From NCBI RefSeq assembly GCF_003261055.1, contig NZ_CP030073.1, positions 868,001-932,000 of the forward strand: DNA of 64,000 nt, given 5' to 3'. The notes under the pieces were generated by a model that was given only the letters and a program-made list of their open reading frames with translations, had not been told where the DNA came from and ran no database searches. Positions within the stretch are counted from its first letter, which is position 1. The number at the start of each line of letters is the position of its first letter. This DNA is from Streptomyces cadmiisoli. GTDB lineage: Bacteria > Actinomycetota > Actinomycetes > Streptomycetales > Streptomycetaceae. Both the position numbers and the translations under genes were made by a program. Below are positions 47,193 to 55,844 of this stretch, in pieces.

Positions 47193-47237
47193 ATGCACAC
47201 CGGCGGGTCACCGAGGCCAGTCAGACACCCGTCGGCG

Positions 47238-50075
47238 TCACCCGTCCGCTTGCCCGATCCTCGTCCGGATCTCCTCGGCCCGCCGATGCCCCAGCGTGTC
47301 GAAGACGTCCAGAGCCTCGTTCCACGCGGCTCGCGCGTCTCCTGAACGGCCCATGCTCCGATACGTGTCGCCGAGCCGGCCGAGTGTGTCGGCGCTGCCG
47401 TACAGGACGTCGATACTGCGGTAGCGGGCGATGGCCTCGCGATAGGCGTCCACGGCCTGCTCGTACTGACCGAGCTGGTGGTGGGCGTAGCCGATGCTGT
47501 CGTGGGTGTCCGCGGAGCCGCACACGTCGGAGGCCGCTCGGTGAAGGGGCAGGGCCTGCCGGCAGTGCACGAGGGCCTGCTCGTACTGTCCGAGCAGGGC
47601 GTGGTACCAGCCGACGGCGTTGAGGGAGCGTGCCGTGGTCGCGGCGTCGCCGCCTTCACGACTGAGTTCCAGTGCTCGTTCCGCGTGGCCGAGCGCACCG
47701 GGGATGTCACCGAGCCGTTCGGCGAGCCAGCCTGCCTGCCTGTGGGCCTCGCCGCTGATGGCGGGATCGCCCGTCGCGATGAACAGTTCCGCCGATCGGG
47801 CCATGTGCGCCTGGGCCTCCTCCACCCGGCCGAGGGTGGCCGTCGCCCTGGCCAGTCCACGGCGGATGCACGCCTCGCCGATGGGGTCCCCGAGGCGCAG
47901 CACCGCCGTCAGAGCGACCCGGTGGGTCCTCTCCACCTCGCTCCACCGGCTCTGGCGGTCCAAGTACTGTTTGGTGACCCAGGCCAGCCGCCAGGTGTAG
48001 GCGTCGTGGCGTGGGTCGGCGGAAGCCAGCCCGATGCACTCGACGAGGGTGGCGTGTTCGACGTCGAACCACCGCTTGGCCGCTTCCGCACCGCCCGCGC
48101 CGCCGAACTCCTCCACATGAACGCCCGGCAGCACGGGCAGCAGGTCGATGTCGTCCCGGCCCGATCGGAAGAACTGTCGCGCGTTGTCGGCGCTGTGCAG
48201 ACAGTGGTTGAGCAGCCTGAGGCGCGCCGCGTCGCGTTCCTCCCGGGTTTCGGTGGCGTCCACCAGTTCCGAGGCATAGGCGCGCAGCAGGTCGTGCAGG
48301 GCGAATCGTCCGGGTGAGCGTTCCTCCACGAGGTGCGCCTGGATCAGGTCGGCGAGCAGATGTCGTGTGTGGGGGACGGGAAACCCCGCGAGGCTGGCGG
48401 CGGCGGTCAGGGCCGTGTCGGGGCCCGGGTGCAGCGCGAGGAGCCGGAACAGACGTGCGGCGCCCGGGGACAGAGCGTGGTAGGAGCAGGAGAAGGCGGC
48501 CCGCACGTCGGCCGCGGCGTCACCGCTGCGGAAGGCGTCCAGACCGCCCACGCTGTCGTGCAACTCCCTGGCCAAGGTGGTCAGCGGCATGGCGGTACGT
48601 GTTGCCGCGCGTGCCGCCGTGATGGCCAGGGCGAGTGGCAGCCGGGAGCACAGGGCGACGATGTCCGTGACCGCTTCGGGCTCGGCCGCCGTTCTGGACT
48701 GTCCGAGACGACGGGCGAGGAAGTGCCGCGCCTCCGGTTCGGAGAGTACGTCCAGATGCACCGGCAGCGCGCCGTCGACGGCGACCAGACCGGCCATCTG
48801 GTGGCGGCTGGTGACGATGACCAGGCATCCGGGGGCTCCCGGGAGGAGGGGCCTCACCTGGGCCGCGTCACGCGCGTTGTCCAGCAGCAGCAGCACGCGT
48901 TTGCCGGCCAGCCGGGTCCGGTGCAGGGCCGCCAGCGCGTCCACGTCCTGCGGCAGCTTTCCGGCATTGGCGCCCAGGGCTTCCAGCACCGTACGCAGGG
49001 CCCGCTCGGAAGAGACGGGAGGCCCCCCGGGGTCGAAGCCGCGCAGGTTGAGGAAGATCTGGCCGTCCGGGAAGTCGTCGGCGACCTGGCGGGCCCAGTG
49101 GACGGCGAAGGCGGTCTTCCCGACTCCGGCCATGCCCGTGACGACACTCACGCCGGTGTCACCGTTCCTCACCAGGCCTGAGGCCTGGGACAGTTCGGCA
49201 TCGCGGCCCACGAAGGCAGGGAGGCGGGCGGGGAGTTGGGCCGGGGTCGCCGCGCCGGTGCCCTCTTCGCGGGCTTCCACCGGCTCGGTACGGGCGGGGG
49301 TCGCCGGGGCGAGCAGGTCGCCGTCGGCTCTCAGCACACGTTGGTGCATGGCCTGCAACCCGGGTCCGGGGTCGACACCGAGCTCGTCGGCCAGGAGCAG
49401 CTGCGCCTCCCGGTAGGTGGCCAGTGCCGCGGCCTGCCGCCCCGACCTGTACAGGGCCAGCATCAGCAGTTCCCGGAAACGCTCGTCGAGCGGATGGTCC
49501 CTGACGAGACCGACCAGGGCCCCGGCTGCCTGCACGTGCGAGCCCAGTTCGATCTCGGCCCACATCAGCATCGCCTCGGCGGACAGCCGCTGCTCGCCGA
49601 GCCTGTGCCGCTGAGCGTCCGCGTAGTCACCCTCGACACCCGACAGGGCCGACCCCTGCCACAGGTCGAGGCTCTCCCTCAGGTGCTCCGCGGCCTCCTT
49701 CACGTTCCCCGCTTCATGGGCTGACTCGGCTCGCTCGAGCAGCCTTTGGAAGCGGCCCAGATCGACATCGTCCGGGGAGACGGTGAGCTGGTAACCGCGC
49801 CCCACGGACCGGAGCACGGACGACACGGCTTCACCGAACGGGTCGAGCACCTTGCGCAGACGGTGGACGTACGTGCGCAGCGTGCCGGACGCCGAAGCCG
49901 GCGCACGTGTGCCCCACACCGCGTCGATCAGCTCGCTGAGGGACACCTGCGCGCCCTCGGCCAGCAGCAGCACCGCCAGCACGGATCGCTGCTGAGGTGA
50001 TCCCAGGTCGACCTCGTCCGCTCCTCGCCATGCCCTGACCGGCCCGAGGACGGAGAATCGCAACTGCTCTGTCAC
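47238..50075 (-). CDS. AfsR-like SARP regulator (SARP + NB-ARC ATPase + TPR)
   Basis: 945 residues. Residues 1-95 are an OmpR-like winged helix (FSVLGPVRAWRGADEVDLGSPQQR, RTYVHRLRKVL), 100-250 the BTAD, 285-560 an NB-ARC ATPase with Walker A GMAGVGKT (314-321) and LLLLDNARDA, and the C-terminal 280 residues TPR repeats (GYAHHQLGQYEQAVDAYREAI and similar). This is the AfsR layout, usually a pathway activator tuned by ATP and phosphorylation. GTG start with AAGGAAA. Situated between the cargo gene and the sigma factor/eCIS operon, it may control eCIS expression; a secondary-metabolite role is the alternative, but no such cluster is visible. Confidence 0.92.
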   Translation of the reverse strand: MTEQLRFSVLGPVRAWRGADEVDLGSPQQRSVLAVLLLAEGAQVSLSELIDAVWGTRAPASASGTLRTYVHRLRKVLDPFGEAVSSVLRSVGRGYQLTVSPDDVDLGRFQRLLERAESAHEAGNVKEAAEHLRESLDLWQGSALSGVEGDYADAQRHRLGEQRLSAEAMLMWAEIELGSHVQAAGALVGLVRDHPLDERFRELLMLALYRSGRQAAALATYREAQLLLADELGVDPGPGLQAMHQRVLRADGDLLAPATPARTEPVEAREEGTGAATPAQLPARLPAFVGRDAELSQASGLVRNGDTGVSVVTGMAGVGKTAFAVHWARQVADDFPDGQIFLNLRGFDPGGPPVSSERALRTVLEALGANAGKLPQDVDALAALHRTRLAGKRVLLLLDNARDAAQVRPLLPGAPGCLVIVTSRHQMAGLVAVDGALPVHLDVLSEPEARHFLARRLGQSRTAAEPEAVTDIVALCSRLPLALAITAARAATRTAMPLTTLARELHDSVGGLDAFRSGDAAADVRAAFSCSYHALSPGAARLFRLLALHPGPDTALTAAASLAGFPVPHTRHLLADLIQAHLVEERSPGRFALHDLLRAYASELVDATETREERDAARLRLLNHCLHSADNARQFFRSGRDDIDLLPVLPGVHVEEFGGAGGAEAAKRWFDVEHATLVECIGLASADPRHDAYTWRLAWVTKQYLDRQSRWSEVERTHRVALTAVLRLGDPIGEACIRRGLARATATLGRVEEAQAHMARSAELFIATGDPAISGEAHRQAGWLAERLGDIPGALGHAERALELSREGGDAATTARSLNAVGWYHALLGQYEQALVHCRQALPLHRAASDVCGSADTHDSIGYAHHQLGQYEQAVDAYREAIARYRSIDVLYGSADTLGRLGDTYRSMGRSGDARAAWNEALDVFDTLGHRRAEEIRTRIGQADG

Positions 50076-51030
50076 TTCACTTTCCTTAGGGCATGACGGG
50101 TCCGGCTCCGTGCGCTGTCCGGACCCGCAGCGTGTGTTCCCGAAGAGGCCCCACCGCGCGGGGCCGGCGCCGCGGCACCCCATGGGCAGGCGGAGGTCTT
50201 CGGTGCGGAGGGCCCGCCGCGCGCCGACTCCGGCACGGCGAGACCGAATCGGCCGGACGAGGACGCTTCGACAGCGGTGCGGAGGCGGCGGGCGAGGGTG
50301 CGCAGGGCCGAGTGGCCACGGTGCGCCGCGATCACCGTGCTCGACCCGCCGTTGCGGGCGGAAACGGGCGCCGGCCCGCATCGCTCGTGCTGGTGGTTCA
50401 CGTACAGCGGGACGTCCGGGCGGTCCCCGCGAGCACCGAAGGTTTTCCCCTCGGCCGCGGCATGCGAGGAGGCGGGCGACGGGTCGGCCGGTCGAAGAAG
50501 GTTCTGATGCAACATCTATGCGTCGGGGGTCCGCTTCCAGAGCCGGTTCGGCCGTGGACAACCGGTCTCACGGTGGTACGCCGGTGCGACGTCTGCCGTC
50601 ATGCCCACGGAAACCACCTTGCTGTGCTGCTGTGCGACTGCTCGGCACCTCACGGCGGACGCGACCGCGTCGGCCGCCGAGCCGAGGCTGCTTGATTGCA
50701 CTATCGCCGAAGTCACGGCCACGGCATAGAACGGAGGCGCCATATTGCCTGATTGCCTGGATCGGCGAGACATCGCCCCGCACAGGGGACTGGTTCTTGA
50801 ACTCCTGCGACCCGCCCATGGAATGAGAACGCCATGCGGATCGAAGAGCGGCGCCGTCATGGGATTGATGAGCCTTTTCCCCTCGCATCAGCGATTAGGG
50901 TTGTTCTCGAGCCGCAGCGCCGCCCGATTCCGTCCGTCTGAAGTCGGACCCTCCAGCGCACATCGCCGCCCTTGAGTCCGGGCCGCGGCCGATCCACCAC
51001 CTCCGACAACGGACGAGAACCGCTATTCAC
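50076..51030. other. Long divergent intergenic region
   Basis: 955 bp between the SARP gene (-) and the sigma-factor gene (+). The left half is GC-rich; from about 50690 the GC falls locally. Short frames on both strands lack coding character, so none is called. Promoters of both regulators must lie here. No repeat identified. Confidence 0.4.
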
Positions 51031-51528
51031 ATGAACGCGTCCCAGCCATCGGCATTCGAGAAACTGATATCGAGCCACGAGAAGTGGCTTCACGCCTATG
51101 TCGAACGTGTCGTGAACGACCGTCACGCGGCCGAGGACATCGTGCAGGAGACCTTCCTGCGGGCGTGGCTGCACGCCGACCGGCTGCGTATGTCGGGGTC
51201 GGTGCACGGCTGGCTCCGGGTCGTGGCCCGTAATCTGCTGATCGACAGGATCCGTATGCCGGTGACGCATCATGAGTTCGCGGGCACGGACGGCTTGGAA
51301 CTCACGCAGGACGATCATGCGGACACAGTGCATTACCGGATGGAAGTCACGCGTCTCCTGCGGAATGTTTCCGAGGAACACCGTGCCGTACTGTTGCACC
51401 GATATCTCTACGGCAGGTCCGTTCAGGAAACCGCACGTGCGCTGGGAGTACCGGAGGGTACGGTGAAATCCCGGCAGCACTACGCGCTGGAGAGTCTGCG
51501 CAGGACCTCCGGTGAATTCACGCTCTGA
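51031..51528 (+). CDS. ECF-type RNA polymerase sigma factor
   Basis: 165 residues: sigma region 2 (about 10-75; DRHAAEDIVQETFLRAWLHADRL is the -10-binding helix) and region 4 (about 108-160; EEHRAVLLHRYLYGRSVQETARALGVPEGTVKSRQHYALESLR). No anti-sigma gene is adjacent, so control may be transcriptional or by an unlinked partner. ATG start with no strong ribosome-binding site. It is convergent with the last gene of the eCIS operon, suggesting it may serve the eCIS promoter, but that promoter is outside the window. Confidence 0.92.
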   Translation: MNASQPSAFEKLISSHEKWLHAYVERVVNDRHAAEDIVQETFLRAWLHADRLRMSGSVHGWLRVVARNLLIDRIRMPVTHHEFAGTDGLELTQDDHADTVHYRMEVTRLLRNVSEEHRAVLLHRYLYGRSVQETARALGVPEGTVKSRQHYALESLRRTSGEFTL

Positions 51529-51553
51529 ACGCCGGACGCAGGGGGCCGGAACG

Positions 51554-51592
51554 GCCCGGGCGCGCGTCGGCCGAAGCCGACGCGCGCCGGGC
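51554..51592. terminator. Terminator at the end of the eCIS operon / sigma gene
   Basis: About 16-bp stem, GCCCGGGCGCGCGTCGGC / GCCGACGCGCGCCGGGC with one bulge and a CGAA tetraloop, between the convergent sigma-factor gene and eCIS operon. Confidence 0.75.
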
Positions 51593-51650
51593 GGACGCCT
51601 CATCAACGCCGAAGGGCGGATGCGTCACGAGAACGGATCTCGCGGGTGCC

Positions 51651-52934
51651 TCACGAGCGACCGAACATCTCCACTTCCGCGATCGCGACCTGCTTGTCGT
51701 CGGCCGAGCCGTAGGCACTGCGAACGATCATGGCGACCTGGACGACGTCGTCCATCTCCGCCTCGACGACCTGCACACCGCCGTCGGCGAGGGTGTAGTT
51801 CCTGACGGTGCTGCGCCCTCGGGAGTCGGTGATGAGCACCTCGACCTGCTCCGGCCGGGCCTGGGAGCGGTCCTCGACCCGCTCCGAGGCACCCGGCGTG
51901 ATGATCACCTTCTCCAGCGCGACCGGCTTGCCGTAGTTCGCCTGGAGGTACTGACCGGAGGAATCGCCGGAGTATCCGGTCCCCCACCAACTGTTGCTGA
52001 CTCCGTCGAAGGCCGCCTGAGCGGGGTGCGCTGCATCGGCGTTCGAGGCGCTCACAGCCGTCGGCGGCAGCGGGGCCGGGTCACTGAAGTGCTCGTTGAC
52101 CTCCCGGATCACGACGGGGGTGAGGAACGCGGCGCCGACCAGAACACAGAGGGCACCGGCGATGACCAGCACCCGCTTCCACGGGATGCGGGGACGCCAG
52201 CCCGCCGGACGCTGACCCGAGGACGGCGCTTCGGCGCGGAGCACCCCGGACAGCGGCGTGCCGTCGTTGCGGCAGAACAGCCGATCCGGCCGGTTGTCCA
52301 CACCGCACCGCGGACAGACGATGCCGCTCTCGTCGTCGGCCCGCGCGGCCCGCACTTCGGGTCGCGCCGGTACGGGCCGACCCGGCAGTACGGCCCCCAC
52401 TCCCTCCTCCGCGGACTCGGCATCGGGCACCGGCACCAGGAGCGCCCTGGCCCGCTGCCGGCCGGCGTCCGCCGCGTCGCCCGCGTCGTCCTGGTCGCGC
52501 TGCGACGAGGCGGCCCGGCCGGCAGCGGGCGAGGCGGTGCCGCCGGCTCCCCCGTCGCCCGCCTCCGGCGCCGGTGTCGGCCCCCCGGCGGGAGGCCCTT
52601 CACCCGACCGTCGCTCGGCCGCGCTCTCCTCGGATGCCGCGGCGCTCTCGGGCGCCGTCGGCGGCTTCGGGCCGGATGCGACGGGCTCCTCCTCTCCGTC
52701 GGCACGGGAGACCGTCTCCGACGCCCCGGGCCGCGGGCCGGCCGCCGCCGATGTACGCCCGCGGTCCGCAGCCTCCTCCTCGGCAGCCCGGGACGGCTCG
52801 GAAGCGGCCTCCGGGCTCGGCGCCGTGTCCCAGTCGATCAACGTGCCGCACACTTCGCAGAACGACTCCCCGCCCCCGGGGCCGCGCGTCCCGCACACCG
52901 GGCAAAGGCCGTCGGCCGTCGCCTTCTCGCTCAT
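51651..52934 (-). CDS. Zinc-ribbon / single-TM / discoidin-like membrane protein of the eCIS operon
   Basis: 427 residues. A zinc ribbon at the N-terminus (CPVC 11-14, CEVC 26-29), about 150 disordered Pro/Ala/Glu-rich residues, a second, incomplete ribbon (CPRC 207-210, then C221 without its partner), a transmembrane helix (254-276) and a C-terminal extracytoplasmic F5/8-type-C-like beta domain (about 290-427; DGVSNSWWGTGYSG, VTIRSAYG-like strands). It overlaps the gpI-like gene by ATGA, so it belongs to the operon. Its layout fits a baseplate-to-membrane adaptor such as the CisA proteins described for Streptomyces contractile systems; the match is by architecture only. Confidence 0.8.
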   Translation of the reverse strand: MSEKATADGLCPVCGTRGPGGGESFCEVCGTLIDWDTAPSPEAASEPSRAAEEEAADRGRTSAAAGPRPGASETVSRADGEEEPVASGPKPPTAPESAAASEESAAERRSGEGPPAGGPTPAPEAGDGGAGGTASPAAGRAASSQRDQDDAGDAADAGRQRARALLVPVPDAESAEEGVGAVLPGRPVPARPEVRAARADDESGIVCPRCGVDNRPDRLFCRNDGTPLSGVLRAEAPSSGQRPAGWRPRIPWKRVLVIAGALCVLVGAAFLTPVVIREVNEHFSDPAPLPPTAVSASNADAAHPAQAAFDGVSNSWWGTGYSGDSSGQYLQANYGKPVALEKVIITPGASERVEDRSQARPEQVEVLITDSRGRSTVRNYTLADGGVQVVEAEMDDVVQVAMIVRSAYGSADDKQVAIAEVEMFGRS

Positions 52935-53482
52935 CGGTTGTCAGACCTTTCCTTCAATACCTCAACGGTGAACGGCACATGGACCGGACGGGCCGCGCCG
53001 ACCAGGGACTCCAGGCGGCGTACGTCGAACGCCGCGGGGTCGGGAACCCGCACCACCACCCGCAGGAAGGGCACCGGCTCGCCGGGAAAAGCACCCCGGG
53101 GACGGGGCGACCACGTGGCCCCGCCGCTCTCCGTGATCTCCGGCGTGACGCCGAAGGCCAGCCGGACGGCGGCGGCGAGCCCTTGGGCCGTTCCTCGGCG
53201 ACGGTGCATCACCATCGCCGCTCCGACCGCCTCGCGGCGGACCGGCTCCGAGGTCAGGCCCTGCAGTTCGGCGCCGACCCACTCACCGATCCAGTCGAGG
53301 AAGTCGACGGGTGCGAGTCCGGCCCGGAAATACGCGTCCAGGCAGTCCAGGACGGTGAGCACGGGACCCTGCATCGTGTCCAGCCCGTCGGCGAACACCC
53401 CGGCGAACGTGTCCTCCGCGTAGACACCGGGAAGCTGGTCGCGCAGCGGATGAGGAGAGGCCGGATGGAAGGTGCTCATCAT
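52931..53482 (-). CDS. eCIS baseplate/tail protein, phage gpI-like
   Basis: 183 residues resembling P2 gpI/TIGR02242-type tail proteins: HPLRDQLPGVYAEDTFAGVFADGLD, FLDWIGEWVGAELQ, the HRRRGTAQGLAAAVRLAFGV helix and a C-terminal beta segment. In contractile systems it joins the baseplate wedge. Its start (ATGATG) overlaps the stop of the gpJ-like gene, and its stop overlaps the start of the zinc-ribbon gene. It has about the length expected. Confidence 0.85.
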   Translation of the reverse strand: MMSTFHPASPHPLRDQLPGVYAEDTFAGVFADGLDTMQGPVLTVLDCLDAYFRAGLAPVDFLDWIGEWVGAELQGLTSEPVRREAVGAAMVMHRRRGTAQGLAAAVRLAFGVTPEITESGGATWSPRPRGAFPGEPVPFLRVVVRVPDPAAFDVRRLESLVGAARPVHVPFTVEVLKERSDNR

Positions 53483-55431
53483 GCCCCTATCACACGGATG
53501 CGATGGTCGTAGGAGAACAGCAGCGCCGAGTCCGTCAGGTCGATACGGTCCGTCCGCTCACCGCGGCGTCCTGTCAGCGGATCGGCGGGGCACAGTTCGA
53601 CGTCGTCGACCAGCTCCACCCCGGGGACCCGTTGCAGCGCGGCGAAGACCTCGCCCGACCGGAGGGAGCGGCCGAACGGCCAGCCACGGCCCTCCGCCCC
53701 ACCCGTCAGCGGATCCAGATAGGCGTACAGGGAGTCGAGCGCCGCCGCCCGCACCTCCTGCGCCGACACGCTCCGGTACGCGTGCAGCGTCGCCGTCACG
53801 GACACCCCCTGGTAGTACGGCGGTCCGACCGCCAGCCGCGTTCCCAGGGGCCGCCGCTCGTCCAGATGCCGGGTCACGCGCTCCAGCAGATCGTCGGTGG
53901 GTACGAGTTGCTCGAAGCGCAGCCTGCCCCCGGCGTCCGGCACCGCGTTCGGCACCACGAGTACCCGGACCGCACCCACGCCGTCCGTCTCGGGGTCGGC
54001 CGCCACGCAGAGAATCCGGGCGGTCTCGGGCGCGGCCTGCCGCGCGAGCTCCTCGTAGTCCCGCGCCGTGACGGCCCGTTCCTGTGCCCGCAGCGCGATC
54101 GGCGCCCGGACCTTGGCCTCCGCCACGCTCTCCCCGTCGACACCGCCGCCGGCGGCCTCCCGGTTCTCCACCCTGGCGATGTACGGGATCGAACTGCGCA
54201 GCACCTGCAACTGGGCGCGCGAGACATTGCCGTGCCGCCCGCCCCCCGTCCGGTAGCGCACGGCCCGGACCGCCGCGCCCTTCGCGGGCACGGCACCGTA
54301 CTGCCGCATGCTCCCGTCCGGCTGCCGCACGCACGGCCCGAAAGAGATCTCGCCGGTCGTCGCGTCCACCGTCAGATGCCGGTCCGACGGCCCGGAGGCA
54401 GCGAAGTCGGACACGACCTGCCATCCGCGCCACCCGTCCCCCTCGGTCACATCGATCTCGACCAGCGGGTCGTCGGCGATGATCGGCGCCTGGCCGAGCT
54501 GCATCCGCTGGCCGGGGGCTCCCGAGGACTCACCGAGCATCTCGTCACGTACCTCGACCGCGTGCACCGCGCGGACCGTGCCGCCGATGGTGTAGGCGGA
54601 AGCCGCTCGCACGGTGGGGGTCGCGGAGTAGAAGGGCTGGTCCCGCTCGGGCTCCAGGACCCGGCACCGAAGCCAACCCGCCTCGTGCTGGCCGAGTTGG
54701 GACAGCGTGTGCCCCGCGGGCACGTGCAGGACGACCTCACCGGCCCGGTTGAGGCCGCCGGTGGTGTCCTCGTCGACTTCGCACAGCTCCCATCCGGTGG
54801 CCGTGCGCGCCTCCCAGGCGAGCGGCGGCTGACGTGGGTCCACACCCACACCGTCGACCTGGCTGTCCAAGGTGAGCACCACCGCACAGCCGGGCACGGC
54901 GGCGGACAGTCCGAACAGCAGCACGTCCCCGGGCTGCGGCTTCTTCGAGAAGGCAGGCACGTTGGTGTTGCCGAGCACCGCGCCGGTGCGGTCCTGCGGA
55001 CTTCCCTTGTGCTCCTGGCGCAGCACTCGTTCCAGCGAGCACGACGGGACCCGCAGGTCGCGTTCCGTGGTGAACACGATCGCCTCCTGCGTCTCGGTGC
55101 GCATGGTGGCGACCTCGGTGCCGGCGGGCATCAGCACCGGCTCCGGCTGGGCGGCCGACAGCCAGAAGGTGACATCGGCCCGAGCCGCCGACGGCGGAAA
55201 GAGCGTCACCCCCAGCAGATCGAGGAACGCGAGGTGGTTCTTGTCCGGTACGCGGTTCAGCCGGTACATGAGCTGGTCGGTCATGTACGCCACGGCCTCG
55301 ACGAGCGTGATGCCGGGATCGGAGACGTTGTGGTCGGTCCACTCCGGGGCACGCTGCTGGATGTAGCGCTTGGCGTCGTCGACGAACTGCTGGAAGTGCC
55401 GGTCGTCGAGATGCGGACTGGGCAGTGGCAT
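53479..55431 (-). CDS. eCIS baseplate wedge protein, gpJ-like (Afp11/12 family)
   Basis: 650 residues of the putative baseplate assembly family. The N-terminus DDAKRYIQQRAPEWTDHNVSDPGITLVEAVAYMTDQLMYRLNRVPDKNHLAFLDLLGV is diagnostic; the middle contains beta-rich domains (TAGEISFGPCVRQ-like DGSMRQYGAVPAKGAAVRAVRYRTGGG), and the C-terminus the gpJ core (ALRAQERAVTARDYEELA). It should form the wedge ring around the spike. ATG start. Only 5 bp separate it from the gp25 gene, and it overlaps the gpI-like gene. Confidence 0.92.
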   Translation of the reverse strand: MPLPSPHLDDRHFQQFVDDAKRYIQQRAPEWTDHNVSDPGITLVEAVAYMTDQLMYRLNRVPDKNHLAFLDLLGVTLFPPSAARADVTFWLSAAQPEPVLMPAGTEVATMRTETQEAIVFTTERDLRVPSCSLERVLRQEHKGSPQDRTGAVLGNTNVPAFSKKPQPGDVLLFGLSAAVPGCAVVLTLDSQVDGVGVDPRQPPLAWEARTATGWELCEVDEDTTGGLNRAGEVVLHVPAGHTLSQLGQHEAGWLRCRVLEPERDQPFYSATPTVRAASAYTIGGTVRAVHAVEVRDEMLGESSGAPGQRMQLGQAPIIADDPLVEIDVTEGDGWRGWQVVSDFAASGPSDRHLTVDATTGEISFGPCVRQPDGSMRQYGAVPAKGAAVRAVRYRTGGGRHGNVSRAQLQVLRSSIPYIARVENREAAGGGVDGESVAEAKVRAPIALRAQERAVTARDYEELARQAAPETARILCVAADPETDGVGAVRVLVVPNAVPDAGGRLRFEQLVPTDDLLERVTRHLDERRPLGTRLAVGPPYYQGVSVTATLHAYRSVSAQEVRAAALDSLYAYLDPLTGGAEGRGWPFGRSLRSGEVFAALQRVPGVELVDDVELCPADPLTGRRGERTDRIDLTDSALLFSYDHRIRVIGA

Positions 55432-55436
55432 CGGGC

Positions 55437-55844
55437 TTACACGTCGCCTTCACTGGACGGAATCACATAAAAGGGGAAGACCAGGCTGCGAGGGTTGCTG
55501 GTCCCACGGATCGCGTACCTGACATCGATGAACAGGACGGACGCGTCGGCGGCGGACGCCGTCACGGCGACCTCGGTCACCTCGATACGGGGTTCCCAGC
55601 GCTCCAGGCTGGTGCGCACCTCGTAACTGATGCGGCCCGCGGTCGCCTCGTTGACCGGTGCGAACACCAGGTCGTGCACGGCGCAGCCGAACTCGGGGCG
55701 CATCGGACGTTCACCGGGTGCGGTGGCCAGGATCAGACGTATGGCCTCCTCGATCTCCCGTTCGCGACGCACCAGGGCGATGGCGCCGGTGGCGTCGGTG
55801 TGCAGCGGGAACGCCCAGCCGGCCCCCACGAACTGTTCGGCCAT
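55437..55844 (-). CDS. eCIS baseplate protein, GPW/gp25 family
   Basis: 135 residues. The gp25-like lysozyme-fold core is clear: RREREIEEAIRLILATAPGERPMRPEFGCAVHDLVF and the C-terminal beta strands. In contractile machines gp25 anchors the sheath to the baseplate. Its ATG overlaps the stop of the spike gene by one base (TGATG). The length is standard for the family. Confidence 0.93.
   Translation of the reverse strand: MAEQFVGAGWAFPLHTDATGAIALVRREREIEEAIRLILATAPGERPMRPEFGCAVHDLVFAPVNEATAGRISYEVRTSLERWEPRIEVTEVAVTASAADASVLFIDVRYAIRGTSNPRSLVFPFYVIPSSEGDV

Noticed and set aside
50516..50860. Minus-strand frame (114 codons) upstream of the sigma-factor gene
   Set aside because: No coding-like composition, no domain, and no credible ribosome-binding site.
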